Shown: positions 23,971 to 35,572, counted from the first letter of the stretch. The stretch is 64,000 nt of DNA from Taxillus chinensis (GCA_023512835.1 CM042088.1:18094986-18158985); one strand, 5' to 3'. The notes: generated by a model not told the origin, from the sequence alone. A program made the numbers and translations.

Positions 23971-25480
23971 TTGAAGGAGCTGCCTGGACACCTAAGGTAT
24001 GAATTTTTAGACTCTACAAATCAATTCCCTGTTATTGTTGCTTCTAATTTGAATGATGTGGAGTGTACTCAATTGTTAGAAGTCCTTAGGAAACACAAAA
24101 AGGCCCTAGGATGGAACATTGAAGACATTAGGGGTATTAGTCCAGGGATTTGCATGCATAAGATTTTAATGAATGATGACTTTAAACCCACTTTGAAAGA
24201 CAAAGAAGATTAAACCCTGCTATGAAAGAAGTTGTTAGAAAAGAAATTTTAAAATGGAAAAATGCGGGTATAATTTATGCTATTTCAGATAGTGAGTGGG
24301 TGAGTCCATTGCATGTTGTGCCCAAGAAAGGGGGCATGACTGTGATTAAGAATGAGAAAAATGAATTGATCCCATCTCGCACCGTGACGGGGTGGAGAGT
24401 GTGTGTTGACTATAGAAAGCTGAACAAGGCCACTAGGAAGGATCATTTTCCTCTACCTTTCATTGACCAAATGTTGGATAGGTTAGCTGGCTATAGTCAC
24501 TACCGCTTTTTAGATGGCTATTCCGGGTATAATCAGATCATGGTTAAGCCCGAGGACCAAGAAAAGACCACCTTCACGTGCCCTTTTGGCACTTTTGCAT
24601 TTAGGAGAATGCCATTTGGGCTTTGTAATGCCCCTGCCACCTTTCAAAGGTGTATGATGGCTATTTTTCAGGGTTTGGTTGAGGAGATCATGGAGGTCTT
24701 CATGGATGACTTCTCGGTGTTTGGTTCCTCCTACCAACAAGTGCTTGAAAAATCTAGATGTGGTCTTAGAGAGATGTGAGGAGAAGGAACTAGTCCTAAA
24801 TTGGGAGAAATGCCATTTCATGGTAACAGAGGGGATAGTTCTAGGGCACAAGGTGTCTGCACATGGTTTGGAGGTAGACAAGGCAAAAATCTCCACTATT
24901 GAGACTCTGCCACCTCCAACCAATGAAAAAGGAGTGAGAAGTTTCCTAGGCCATGCTGGCTTTTATAGGAGATTTATTAAGGACTTCTCAAAAATTGCAA
25001 AACCCATGAGTAGGTTGTTAGAAAAAGACACAAGCTTTGAGTTTAATGCAGATTGCTTAGAAGCTTTCAACATCCTCAAGGGTAAGTTAGTCATCGCACC
25101 CGTTATAGTCACACTTGACCGGGCTCAACCTTTTGAGCTAATGTGCGATGCGAGTGATTATCTTGTGGGGGTAGTCTTAGGGCAAAGGCGAGAAAAGGTG
25201 TTTAGGGTCATTTACTATGCTAGTAAGACCTTAGATGATGCTCAACTGAATTATACCACCACCGAGAAAGAGTTGCTAGCCGTGGTTTATGGTCGCAACA
25301 AGTTTAGACCCTACCTTTTGGGGTCTAAAGTCATTGTTTATACTGATCATGCTGCATTGAAATACTTGTTTGCTAAAAAAGAAGCTAAGCCACGCTTGAT
25401 TAGATGGGTTCTCCTCTTACAGGAATTTGACCTTGAAATTAGAGACACAAAGGGAGCCCTAAATTCGTGGCTGATCACCT
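23971..25480 (+). pseudogene. Element 2 reverse transcriptase and RNase H
   Basis: RT and RNase H copy the RNA genome into DNA. The RT runs 24222-24779 with WVSPLHVVPKKGG, YRKLNKATRKDHFPLPFIDQ, FLDGYSGYNQI, FAFRRMPFGLCNAP and the catalytic FMDDFSVFG (FMDD at 24709-24720). A one-base shift at about 24740 moves to the frame that continues to RNase H, with [17 protein letters not shown] and TDHAALKYL. Both elements carry an extra base at that same CAG, which suggests an error rather than a mutation. Sequence type is Athila-like, with no chromodomain visible. Another break near 25470 falls at a CTG that reads CG. Confidence 0.93.
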
Positions 25481-26845
25481 CTCCCGTGTGGAGAATGCAC
25501 CTAAGTCTCTACCCATTGTAGATGACTTTCCTGATGAGAAGTTGTTTGAGGTGCATCATCTTCCTTGGTTTGCTGACATAGCAAATTATTTAGCCACTGG
25601 GTTCATACCCAAGCAGTTAGACTACCACCAGAGAAAGAAATTGGTAGTGGATGCTAGGAAATACATTTGGGAAGACCCAATTCTTTATAGGAGGTGTCCA
25701 GACCAAATCGTTAGAAAGTGTGTCCTTGAGGAAGAAGTAGATGACATAATACATCATTGTCATGCATCACATTATGGGGGCCACTTTGGGGTGCAAAGAA
25801 CCGTGGCTAAGATCATGCGGTGTGGCTTTTATTGGCCTCACATGGTGAAAGACACCTATGACTGCATCAAAAAGTGTGATAGATGTCAAAGGGTAGGTGG
25901 TCTATCTAGGAAAAATGAGATGCCATTAACCTGGAATTCTTCCAGTTGAAATTTTTGACATTTGGGGCATTGACTTCATGGGGCCCTTCCCCAATTCGAT
26001 GGGTATTCATACATTTTGCTTGCTGTGGATTATGTGTCTAAGTGGGTAGAAGCTATTCCTACTAGAGTGAATGATGCTAGAGTTGTGACTCACTTCCTTA
26101 CTAGGAACATCTTTAGCCGTTTTGGGACACCAAGGGCTATAATCGGTGATGAGGGTAGTCATTTCGCAACAAATTGTTTGATAAATTATTGAACAAGTAT
26201 GGTGTCACTCATAGGAAGTCTTTAGCTTACCACCCACAAGCTAATGGACAAGCGAAGTGTCCAACAGAGAGATTAAGGCCATTTTAGAGAAAACTGTTGG
26301 AGCCAATAGGAAAGATTGGTCTCAAAGGCTTGATGAAGCCTTATGGGCATATAGGACAGCTTACAAAACTCCCATTGGGATGTCACCTTACCGTATTCTA
26401 TATGGTAAGGCATGTCACTTGCCTGTGGAACTAGAACACAAGGCTCATTGGGCCTTGAAGAAGTTAAATTTCAACCCACAAGAGATCAAGGAACTTAGGA
26501 TGACTCAATTAATTGAGTTAGATGAGCTTAGGTTGGATGCCTATGATAGTGCTAAATTTTACAAAGAAAGAACTAAGAAATGGCATGATAGGCAACTCAA
26601 CAATGAACCTTTAACCTTAGGACAGAAAGTTCTTCTATTTACCACAAGGTTGAGGTTATTTCCTGGCAAATTAAGGTCCAAGTGGATGGGACCTTTTGTG
26701 ATAGTTGATAAGAAGCCATATGGGAGCTTTGAGCTCCAAGTCAGTAGATGGCAAGAAATTTTGGGTGAATGGCAATAGGTGAAACCTTACTTTGATTCAA
26801 CTCGAGAGGGAGATAGTTGATTCCCTCTCTTTCACCATTGCATGA
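25467..26845 (+). pseudogene. Element 2 integrase
   Basis: Integrase joins the cDNA to the chromosome. The zinc-binding part is 25740-25890 (HASHYGGHFGVQ...KKCDRCQRVGG). The core has the first Asp at 25972-25974 (DFMGPF), the second at 26148-26150 (GDEGSHF) and the expected Glu at about 26254-26256. After restoring two missing bases the last two are 36 codons apart, the D35E spacing. The C-terminal domain ([15 protein letters not shown]) ends at the stop 26843-26845. Breaks lie at 25930 (extra base at CTG), about 26022 (a base fewer at a CTG), about 26175 and 26252 (CAG reads CG). There is no chromodomain. Confidence 0.92.
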
Positions 26846-26887
26846 TCATCACTGAAAGTCTAGCTACGACTTTAAATAAAGCGCTGA

Positions 26888-26903
26888 TTGGGAGGCAACC
26901 CAA
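26888..26903 (+). other. Conserved post-integrase palindrome (element 2)
   Basis: TTGGGAGGCAACCCAA, 43 bases after the integrase stop, is identical in all three elements. The position suggests a role in RNA structure or in expression of the downstream ORF. This is inference. Confidence 0.7.
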
Positions 26904-27099
26904 TGTTTATTCTTGTGTTTTATATTATGTTATTTTCTCTTATTTGTTTTCTTCAATAAATTTGTTTGCAAGCTAACCATTGTGCAGGAGACTTTGTTCC
27001 TTTCTTAGCTAACCATGTGCAGGATGAGCAAATTTTTGGGTCCTGAACTTGTGGAATTATTTTTAAAGTCAAAGTCAAGGAGCAAGGAGCAAGTGAAGC

Positions 27100-27570
27100 C
27101 CAAAAGTGCTTGAAGATGGGCTCAAACAATTCACGTGCAAGACTTAAAGATGGTCCATAATGCATAAGCAACTCGGTGGAGAAATTTGGGCCAGTTTGGG
27201 CCTGAACGTGATTTTGAACGTGAATTGCCCAATTCACGTGCACCTCCTTTTGAGCCGTAACTTTCTGGAATGGTAGATGAAGACCATGTGAATCACGTTT
27301 ACTCTTGCACGCGAATTGCTAGCTGTCATATGGAGGCCCAAAAATGCAAAATACCGATTTTAGCCCTCCTAGAAGCTTCCTACAATTCACGTGCGAAGGA
27401 AGTATTGCTTGCCGGCTCGGTGGGGACCTACCACCAAAGTTTGGGACGATTCGACCTGCACGCCAATTCAGCCAATTCACGTGCAGAGGGTATTTTGGTC
27501 GAACACTCGAAAAGTTAGGGGCACGTGTATCACGCCAATTGGAGCCTCTTTCCTTCGCACGCTATATAAA
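27100..27570 (+). promoter_or_regulatory. Element 2 internal promoter-like region
   Basis: Noncoding DNA between integrase and the 3' ORF has CACGTG at 27132, 27235, 27388, 27478 and 27522 and a TATA box TATATAAA at 27563-27570, 123 bases before the ATG at 27693. The composition (GAATTCACGTG, CACGCCAATT) echoes the U3 part of the LTR. It could give a separate mRNA for the 3' ORF. Confidence 0.55.
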
Positions 27571-27692
27571 GGGAGGCCATCTTCAAAGGCTTCCACACCA
27601 AAATCACTCCAGATCCGAGTATTAGAGAAGCTCTACCCTTTTGCTCTCTTGCTCTTCGCTGTTGCTCTTGTTCTTATTTTCTCATTCCAAAG

Positions 27693-29330
27693 ATGGTGCG
27701 CACAAGGAGGACTGGCCAGGAGGAGGTGCACTCACCTAGTGCTGATAGCCAACCTGAGGAGGAGATACTCTTGGGGCATGCTCTGGACATGCAGGCTTTG
27801 GAGGCTTCGTAGCCGGGCCGGGCTAGAGAGGTGGTCGTTAAAATTCAAACTCGGGATTACAAAGGTTAGTATCTGCCCAGCCGGCTATTTCCTATTCTGC
27901 CTTACAAGACTTCTATGCATCTGTCTCTCGGGAATGAGGATGAACCGATAGGGGTTGTGCAAGGGGTTTATGTCGAATAACCCCCGATATTATTAGAAAT
28001 TGCTTTAACCTCCCTGAACCCAGGTAGTAGCTTCCCTCGCCTAAGCCTAGGAGAATTTGGTACTGCATGTAACTATGCTAGAAAATTTCAAAGTCGAAGG
28101 CGCGATACCAAGAATGGTTTTGTTGGAAAATTTAGATGCCTAGCTTACCTGGTAGGGAAATGCTTATTGATTCGGACCAGTGGGCTAGATAGTGTGCCTA
28201 AGCCACACCTGGAGTTCATGTATAGCATTGATCATATGCTAAATGTGGATTGGGCCACTACCATTTTTAAATGGTGGAAGAAAAACTCATCCAAGCGAGA
28301 TAAATGGCAGAATTTTGTGTGTGATATTTCAAAGCATGCCTGCTTTGCAATTTTCCTCCATGGAGAGCATTATTTTTCCTTCTCACCTGGGTGTTAAGAG
28401 TATTGCAAGCTGAAGGAGGTTTGGGGGTCAGTACTAGAGGTCATTGGGCAACCAATGTTCCTCCTCCATCACGGCCCGCTAGGCACGGTGTTCATGTGGA
28501 GCGATCCACGGACTTTGCAAGGGAGACTTCTCCTCATTTGGATCAAAGGAAGCAGACTTTATACAGACTCACTGCCATGTACATGCGGTTCAATGTACAC
28601 AAGGAAGACATTTTCAATTTCTTTCAAGGCATTAGTGGGCAGGTGGTGAGTGAAGTGGAGGTCATCAATTGGGCGATCACTAATGGGCACATCACTAATG
28701 CCCAATTTGAAGAATTAATGGCCCTCATCTCTCGGAGACCAACAAGCTACTTCACCACCTAGAACCGAGCATGGGAGGCCCCGGATGTAGCTGCTCATGC
28801 ATCACCTAGAGCATGGGAGGCCCCGAAGCTCCTCCTGCTGCATCTATCGAAGCTTGGAGGCAAGAAACACAGCAGCTCGGGGAGGCAAATGCCAAGAACC
28901 CGGCGCGAGGTGGAAGCCCCGAGGAAGGACAACAAAGAAGTCAAAGGCCTCCTAGGAAAACTCTGGAAGGCTTTGAGCAAGAGGAAAGCATCAAAACGTT
29001 CTCCTATAGTGGAGATATCCTGATGAAGAACCCTCTCCATCCCCCCGAAGATGCTTATCCAGCCCGGGCAGATCCACCTCAACAAGAACCTTCAGCTCGG
29101 CCATCTCATTATCATCCAGAGGAGGCGGCGCAAGCAACAGGGTATTCACCCTTCCAACCTCAAGAGGAGGCGAGCCGGCAGCAAGGGTATTCACCCTTCC
29201 GGCCTTTTTACGGATCCTGCATATTCTCAGGCCCCGGTGCCTGCTATACTTCCAGGTATCTTGGGGTGCATACATGCCTGCTGAACCTGAAGATCTACTT
29301 GGCCCTCCTGTTCATTTAATCATTAATCCA
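27693..29330 (+). pseudogene. Element 2 3' coding region, N-terminal part (env position)
   Basis: The ATG at 27693 opens MVRTRRTGQEEVHSPSADSQ, and the frame runs to a TAG at about 27810. Homologous blocks continue in changing frames: LVGKCLLIRT (about 28150), LEFMYSIDHMLNVDWATTIF (28212-28270), KHACFAIFLHGEHYFSF (about 28332-28380) and FLLHHGPLGTVFMWSDPRTL (28455-28515). Near 28820-29220 is a Gln/Pro/Glu-rich linker with GYSPFQPQEE and GYSPFRPF repeats. It matches element 1 throughout. Its function is unknown to me. An Athila ORF1-type protein is possible. No clear membrane segment is seen. Confidence 0.55.
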
Positions 29331-30054
29331 GCTTTATCGTCGAAGAGAGCCAAGCGGCATTTGAAGAATTCATCAATTCCACAGGTCATAGGGCTCGATT
29401 TATACGGGATAATGATATCTTCACTCCTTTTAGCTTGAAGAGGATCTCGGAGAATGAATATCTCTATGCCGACGAGATAGACCTCTTCTGCAGGACCATG
29501 CGGTATGTAGTGGAGGCCGAGCCTCATAATTACCCCTTAGCTGGGTACACTTCCATCATGCCGTGTGAGCTTTTCAATCAACCACTGTCCGAGGAAGTAT
29601 GGCGCCAACGCATTAATGGAGAGAATGAAGGGCACCGCCCTTGGCATGGTATGCATGAGGTGCCGATTCCGGTGCACATTGATCGCCACTATGTACTTGT
29701 CCGTGTGAATCTGGATGTAGGCCATGCCGTGCTATATGATCCAAGCCAAGGCGAAGGGTTTGCTAGACGGAAAAGACAAGTTAGTGCATGGGTTCATCAA
29801 ACGCATGAAAGTGGCAATGATCAAAGAAGGCTTGTTGGCGGACAAGCTCCCTCTTATTCACTACAATGAAATGCAAATTCCCCAACAGCCTGACCAATTC
29901 AGTCAGGGATCTTTGTTTGCTACTACATGATGGGTATTCGCAAGGGAAGGAAAATTGGGAAGTGCGCGGCGAGACGTCGGCTGAGTTTGTGGCTCAAGTG
30001 CGACGAATGGTGGCCAATGTCATCTACTATTACAGTGTGCCAAACCAGGGGTAA
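29331..30054 (+). pseudogene. Element 2 Ulp1-like (C48) cysteine protease domain
   Basis: The frame 29435-29869 carries VPIPVHIDRHYVLVRVN with a candidate catalytic His (29687-29689) and LYDPSQG with a candidate Asp (29738-29740). They are 17 codons apart, as in yeast Ulp1 (His514, Asp531). About 55 codons later a GIFVCYYMM block matches the family's Cys motif, but the nucleophile codon (29903-29905) reads Ser (TCA). Elements 1 and 3 have TGT there. The domain ends with VANVIYYYSVPNQG and the stop at 30052-30054. The middle is frameshifted. The SUMO-protease-like call rests on motifs. Substrate and function are unknown. Confidence 0.62.
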
Positions 30055-30913
30055 CTGTTTTTCCTACTCCTTCTTTTATGCCATGCGGACATAGCATATT
30101 TTAAGTGTGGTGTATGGGGAGTGACTTGAGCCACTTGCTTGTCTTTTATGTTGTGATTGCATGTTTTATTTAAAAAAAAAAAAAACTGTTTTTATTTGCA
30201 TGATTGTTTGAGTTGTTTGCTTGAATGATTTGCTTGTGGAGGCATGGATATTAAGTATGCAATTTTGGCTTAAAATTTAATTTTTATGCCACATTAGTAT
30301 CATGTTGTGATAAGGGTGTTAAAGTAGTTAAAATGTGCTCTGAATTGGTTTAATCATGTCTTTATCTTTTGAATGATATCACCATGTTTTTGGAGCTGAG
30401 TTTTGAATATTAGCTGAGCATGAAATGCTATGATAGACCTAAGTAACCCTTAAAGTTGAGTGAAAAAGAAATGAAAAATGAGAACAGCTTCTTTTTAGCC
30501 CTTGAGTGACATTTATGGTTTATGGGTAATAGTTTGATTTGATACTCTTCTTGCATTCAACATTGGTTATTTAATGGTAGGAGTCAAGTAAGCATGTGAT
30601 TACTTGTTAGTGCTCGGTGTTTGGTGTTTAGTTAGGATGCAAGACCTCTAAGTCATCATGGATTGTCTTTGCATTCTTTTCTTTATTGTGAGATATTATT
30701 GGAAAAGGCTGTGATATAGAATGTGAAAAAGCCATCACTTAACTGGAAAATGGGATGTGAGACATCAATGAATTTCTGTCTCTCCTTATGTAGCAAAATG
30801 GCAAGGGGTTTGCATTAGAAAAATCAGTCTTATTTATGTGTTATGTGAGTAAAAAAAAAAGAGTGAATAATCCATCAAGGGAGAGCATAAAATGCAACCT
30901 TGTAAGGTTATTA

Positions 30914-30949
<36 letters not shown>

Positions 30950-31646
30950 AAAGAAAGATTCAGAATAAAAGCCACAATGGCTTGATGTTTATGTGTGATT
31001 GTTTAGATTTGTGAAGCCACATTGGCTGAATTGTGTTTTGTTTTGAGAGTGTTGAGCTCAATTCTTTAGCTCATGGTTTTGTTTTATCAGTTATTAGAAT
31101 AGAGTGTGAGTTTATTGAGTTTAGAATAGAGTGTGAGTTTATTGAGTTTAGAATAGAGTGTGAGTTCAAATAAAGTAGAATAGAGAGTGTGTTTTCTTTG
31201 ATGAGCACAATAGGGAACTCTCATGATTGCTTGGCAAGTACTTAATCAATAGCTGATGACGAGTGTAGAGATAGAGTTTTCCATCCATTGTTCATTGATA
31301 GGTATTGGGCTTGAGAATTATTATATTTGAGTGAGGCTGCTTATCCTTGGTAAGAACTTAAAGGGAAACTAGGTGCTATTTTATCATGGAATGCTTGCTC
31401 ATATCTGAAATTTAAGTGGAGATATTGCATGGTTGTTGGACTAGGGATATGGACATGAATGAACTAAGCTATGACTCATTTTGATGCTTAAATTCCCATT
31501 TCATCATGATAGAGTTGCATGCTTAGGAAACCATGATTCTCCTTGATTGTTATTTTATTTTTCTTCGTTAGATGCGTGTTTATTTTATTTTTGCATGCTT
31601 GTATGTTTTTGCTTGAGGACAAGCAATGGTTCAAGTGTGGTGTATT
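30055..31646 (+). other. Element 2 3' noncoding region
   Basis: About 1.6 kb of AT-rich DNA between the last stop and the 3' LTR has a long A-tract at about 30915-30946. A 27 bp tandem repeat lies at 31096-31164 (two full and one partial copy; elements 1 and 3 have fewer). It ends CAAGTGTGGTGTATT before the LTR, the polypurine-tract position. No coding frame is supported. Confidence 0.8.
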
Positions 31647-33165
31647 TGATAACGTGCATTTTATGCCGTTATTCTAGTGTTTATTTAGGATGTTTAAGAG
31701 CATGATTAGAGCCTTATTGCTTCATATATCATATATATTTGCTCTAACCCCTAGGAAGATGCTAGTTGCAAATACATGCGTTTTTAAGCCGTTTTGGCAG
31801 ATTTTGGACCTCACTTTTGACATAGTAGATGACCTCAAACAATTGGCGTGCAAGGAGAAAAGTTGCTTGGAATGATGTCCTCTACCTACCAGGAGAAATT
31901 TCAGAGCATTTGGAGCTAATTTGGAGTTGCACGTGAATTCACCCATATCACGTGCAAGCATATTTTTGCCTCTCAGGCCTCTACAGGATGCAAGGAAGCT
32001 TGGGGAGAAGTTTGAGCTGATTTGGAGGTGCACGTGATTTCACCATATCACGTGCAAATTGGCGTGCAGAGATATTTTTGGACCGATCCAATCGTTTTTC
32101 CATGCTGATCATTTGTTCCTGAAGGCCCAAGTCCAAATTGTGGATGGAAGATAGAGTTTTTAATGTTTCGAGTGTTACTTATCAAAACTACGTCGTTTTG
32201 ATAGATGGGCTAGGTTACACACCTCAAGGCCCATCCAACCTCTATAAATACAGCATCCACGCCCTCTGCTAGCCATGCTAAACCCCCTACACGTTTTAGA
32301 GAGAGAGAGAGGCTCCACGACTTGGAGGTGCTCCTTGACCTAGGAGAGCAGCCGTCGCAGCCGTCGCAGCAGCCGTCGCGGATTTTGGAGCCTGGATTTG
32401 AAGCTTTGCTGTGCGCGTGATCAAGAAGAAGATGTTTAGCTTTTCTGCTATGGTTTTGCTTGTAATCATGCGTGAGTAGTTCTTATAATCTAGGGGAGCA
32501 ATGTAGCCCCCTTGTTGTTTTGCTGTGTTTATGAATATTGGGTTTGAATGATTGAGTTTTGCATGTTTTATGAATTTGTTCTTAATTCTATCTTTGGATG
32601 TACACCTTGGTATTCTTAGCCCTAGTCTGGGGCAGATTGAGATTCATAACGTATTTGTGATTGGTGTGATCATTATCCTTTTGCAAGTATGATTTATTAG
32701 CTTTGCATGTTTGTGTGTTTTGATGACCATTCTGGCATACAACTCTTAAAAGGACCTCAATGACCATTTGTTGTCCTTGGCTTATGTTTAGCATGTTTTC
32801 AATCAGACAACCCTAATACCATGAACCAGTAGAGATAACATAGGGAGGTGAAATTGTGACCCTAGATGCCTTTAATCCTTGATTCTTAATCCTAAAATCA
32901 GTTTACTTTCTTTGTTTATTCAGAAAACCACATAAAAATTAGATCTTTAGTTTAAAAAAGAAAACTTTTTGTGCCAAGACATTTTATAGAACAAGAGTAA
33001 TTGGGTGATTTGATTTGAGAACTAGAGAACTAGGCTAATCCCTGTGGGTTCGACCCCTTTCTTGCTGCTATTCTTTTAGTGCAAACTTAGGGAATTTATT
33101 ATTTTGAAGAGAGATTTAACGACGTTAGCTAGCTCTTTTAGAGAGGCTAAAAATCTTGTCTGTCA
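31647..33165 (+). repeat. Element 2 3' LTR
   Basis: A 1,519 bp LTR, TG...CA, nearly identical to 19741-21261. Most differences are at CAG/CTG sites (for example GCTGTT against GCCGTT near 31787). It is followed directly by the target duplication TGTAT. Confidence 0.96.
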
Positions 33166-33170
33166 TGTAT
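33166..33170 (+). repeat. Target site duplication TGTAT, right (element 2)
   Basis: Second copy of the duplication made by insertion of element 2. Element 1 pol resumes at 33171. Confidence 0.96.
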
Positions 33171-34791
33171 TCTCCACACGGGAGAGGTGATCAGCCACAG
33201 AATTTAGGGCTCCCTTTGTGTCTCTAATTTCAAGGTCAAATTCCTGTAAGAGGAGAACCCATCTAATCAAGCGTGGCTTAGCTTCTTTTTTAGCAAACAA
33301 ATATTTCAATGCAGCATGATCAGTGTAAACAATGACTTTAGACCCCAAAAGGTAGGGTCTAAACTTGTTGCAGCCATAAACCACGGCTAGCAACTCTTTC
33401 TCAGTGGTGGTATAGTTCTGTTGAGCATCATCTAAGGTTTTACTAGCATAGTATATGACCCTAAACACCTTTTCTCGCCTTTGCCCTAAGACTACCCCCA
33501 CAGCATAATCACTCGCATCACACATTAGCTCAAAAGGTTGAGCCCAGTCAGGTGTAACTATAACAGGTGCAGTGACTAACTTACCCTTGAGGATGTTAAA
33601 AGCTTCTAAGCAATCTTCATTAAACTCAAAGCTTGTGTCTTTTTCTAACAACCTACTCATGGGTTTTGCAATTTTTGAGAAGTCCTTAATGAATCTCCTA
33701 TAAAAGCCAGCATGGCCAAGGAAACTTCTCACTCCTTTTTCATTAGTTGGAGGTGGCGAGTCTCAATAGTGGAGATTTTTGCCTTGTCTACCTCCAAACC
33801 ATGTGCGAACACCTTGTGCCCTAGAACTATCCCCTCTGTTACCATGAAATGGCATTTCTCCCAATTTAGGACTAGTTCCTTCTCCTCACATCTCTCTAAG
33901 ACCACATCTAGATTTTTCAAGCACCTGTTGGTAGGAGGAACCAAACACCGAGAAGTCATCCATGAAGACCTCCATGATCTCCTCAACCAAACCCTGAAAA
34001 ATAGCCATCATACACCTTTGAAAGGTGGCAGGGGCATTACAAAGCCCAAATGGCATTCTCCTAAATGCAAATGTGCCAAAAGGGCACGTGAAGGTGGTCT
34101 TTTCTTGGTCCTCGGGCTTAACCATGATCTGATTATACCCGGAATAGCCATCTAAAAAGCGAGTAGTGACTATAGCCAGCTAACCTATCCAACATTTGGT
34201 CAATGAAAGGAAGAGGAAAATGATCCTTCCTAGTGGCCTTGTTCACTTCCTATAGTCAACACACACTCTCCACCCCGTCACCGTGCGAGATGGGATCAAT
34301 TCATTTTTCTCATTCTTAATCACAGTTCATGCCCCCTTTCTTGGGCACAACATGCAATGGACTCACCCACTCACTATCCGAAATAGCATAAATTATACCC
34401 GCATTTTTCCATTTTAAAATTTCTTTTCTAACAACTTCTTTCATAGCAGGGTTTAATCTTCTTTGTCTTTCAAAGCGGTGGGTTTAAAGTCATCATTCAT
34501 CAAAATCTTATGCATGCAAATCCCTGGACTAATACCCCTAATGTCTTCAATGTTCCATTCTAGGGCCTTTTTGTGTTTCCTAAGGACTTCTAACAATTGA
34601 GTACACTCCACATCATTCAAATTAGAAGCAACAATGACAGGGAATTGATTTGTAGAGTCTAGAAATTCATACCTTAGGTGTCCAGGCAGCTCCTTCAATT
34701 CGGGAGCTGGATGCACGTCATCTTCTTTCTCCTCCTCGGCTTGCTCCAAAGAGTTTGTAGTTTGCTCTTCTTTCTCGGCCGTCAAGTACAT
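33171..34791 (-). pseudogene. Element 1 reverse transcriptase and RNase H
   Basis: This is the RT/RNase H part of element 1 pol. On the minus strand it has the lead-in LPGHLRYEFLDSTNQFPVIV (34711-34650), RT blocks YNQIMVKPEDQEKTTF and MPFGLCNAP, and FMDD at 33955-33966. RNase H (33732-33171) has [24 protein letters not shown] and TDHAALKYL, and ends in ADHLSRVEN, where element 2 has inserted. RNase H here is one clean frame. The RT is broken near 33925 (extra base at a CAG), near 34165, and near 34240-34330. Confidence 0.92.
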
Positions 34792-34945
34792 CTCTTCATC
34801 TTGTTGAGCTTCTATAAGTCAAGGGCTTCATCATTGGTGGTGGTAATTTCTTCCGCCAAGTAATCTTCCACCAATTCCTCAAGGTCTTCAACCCAAAGGC
34901 AATCCTCCTCCTCTTGACCTTGCAGAGCCTTCCCCATGTGGAAGA

Positions 34946-35570
34946 CTAAGGTCTCCTCATTAATTCTCGAGTTAGCTGCCCTTGAGCAACATCAATCAAT
35001 GCACAACCCGTTCGAGAAACGGTCTTCCAAGGAGTAAGCTGAACTCCTCTATCTTCTTCCATCTCCAAAACAACAAAATCCGCTGGAAATATGAAGGAGC
35101 CCACTTTAACTAGCACATCTTCAATGATTCCTTCAGGCTTTCCAGTGGACCGGTCTGCGAACCGCAATGATATGGAAGTGGGCTTCATGCCCTTAAGCCC
35201 AAGCCGCTTGTACAAAGCAAAGGAAATCAAATTGATGCTGGCCCCTAAATCACATAGGGCCTCTTCGGCGGTGCATTGCCAATCACACAAGGGAGATTAA
35301 AGCTGCCCGGATCTTTATGCTTGATGGGCAAACTCGTTGAACAACACTGCTCACCTCGTTAGTGATTGCCACCGTCTCATGATCCCCATATTTCCTCTTC
35401 TTTGTCACAAAATCTTTGATGTATTTTCTGTACCTAGGCATCTGCTCCAAAACTTCCACAAATGGAATATTAATCTCAAGCTTCTTGAACAAACTCAGGA
35501 AGCGCTCATACTCTTCTTCAACCCTCTGGTTCCTCGGCCTCCGAGGAAATGGCATAGTAGGTCCGAGCTC
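34946..35570 (-). pseudogene. Element 1 protease region
   Basis: Frames 35555-35283 (PFPRRPRNQRVEEEYERFL, LEINIPFVEVLEQMP) and 35290-34946 carry the lead-in and the protease. The active-site DLGAS follows ALC near 35250, then GLKGMKPTSISLRFADRS and PEGIIEDVLVKVG. The 35290-34946 stretch is less broken than in element 2. It ends with LTRELMRRP. Confidence 0.83.
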
Positions 35571-35572
35571 TT

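Larger units (their letters stand above)
19741..33165 (+). mobile_element. Element 2: full-length Athila-like Ty3/gypsy LTR retrotransposon nested in element 1
   Basis: A complete 13,425 bp element on the plus strand: 5' LTR 19741-21261, primer-binding site 21265-21282, gag, protease, RT, RNase H, integrase to 26845, internal promoter-like region, 3' coding region 27693-30054, noncoding region, 3' LTR 31647-33165. It belongs to the same family as element 1 but is inserted in the opposite orientation, inside pol between RNase H and integrase, with a perfect TGTAT duplication. Apart from CAG/CTG sites its two LTRs show only a few differences, so it is young and younger than element 1. Confidence 0.97.

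Noticed and set aside
18391..26845. A chromodomain at the end of integrase
   Set aside because: The C-terminal part ends soon after the GPF block with no chromodomain-like aromatic pattern. This agrees with an Athila-like, non-chromovirus element.
27693..30054. Calling the 3' ORF an envelope gene
   Set aside because: The position fits, but no signal peptide or transmembrane segment is visible and the C-terminus resembles a protease, so the neutral term 3' coding region is used.
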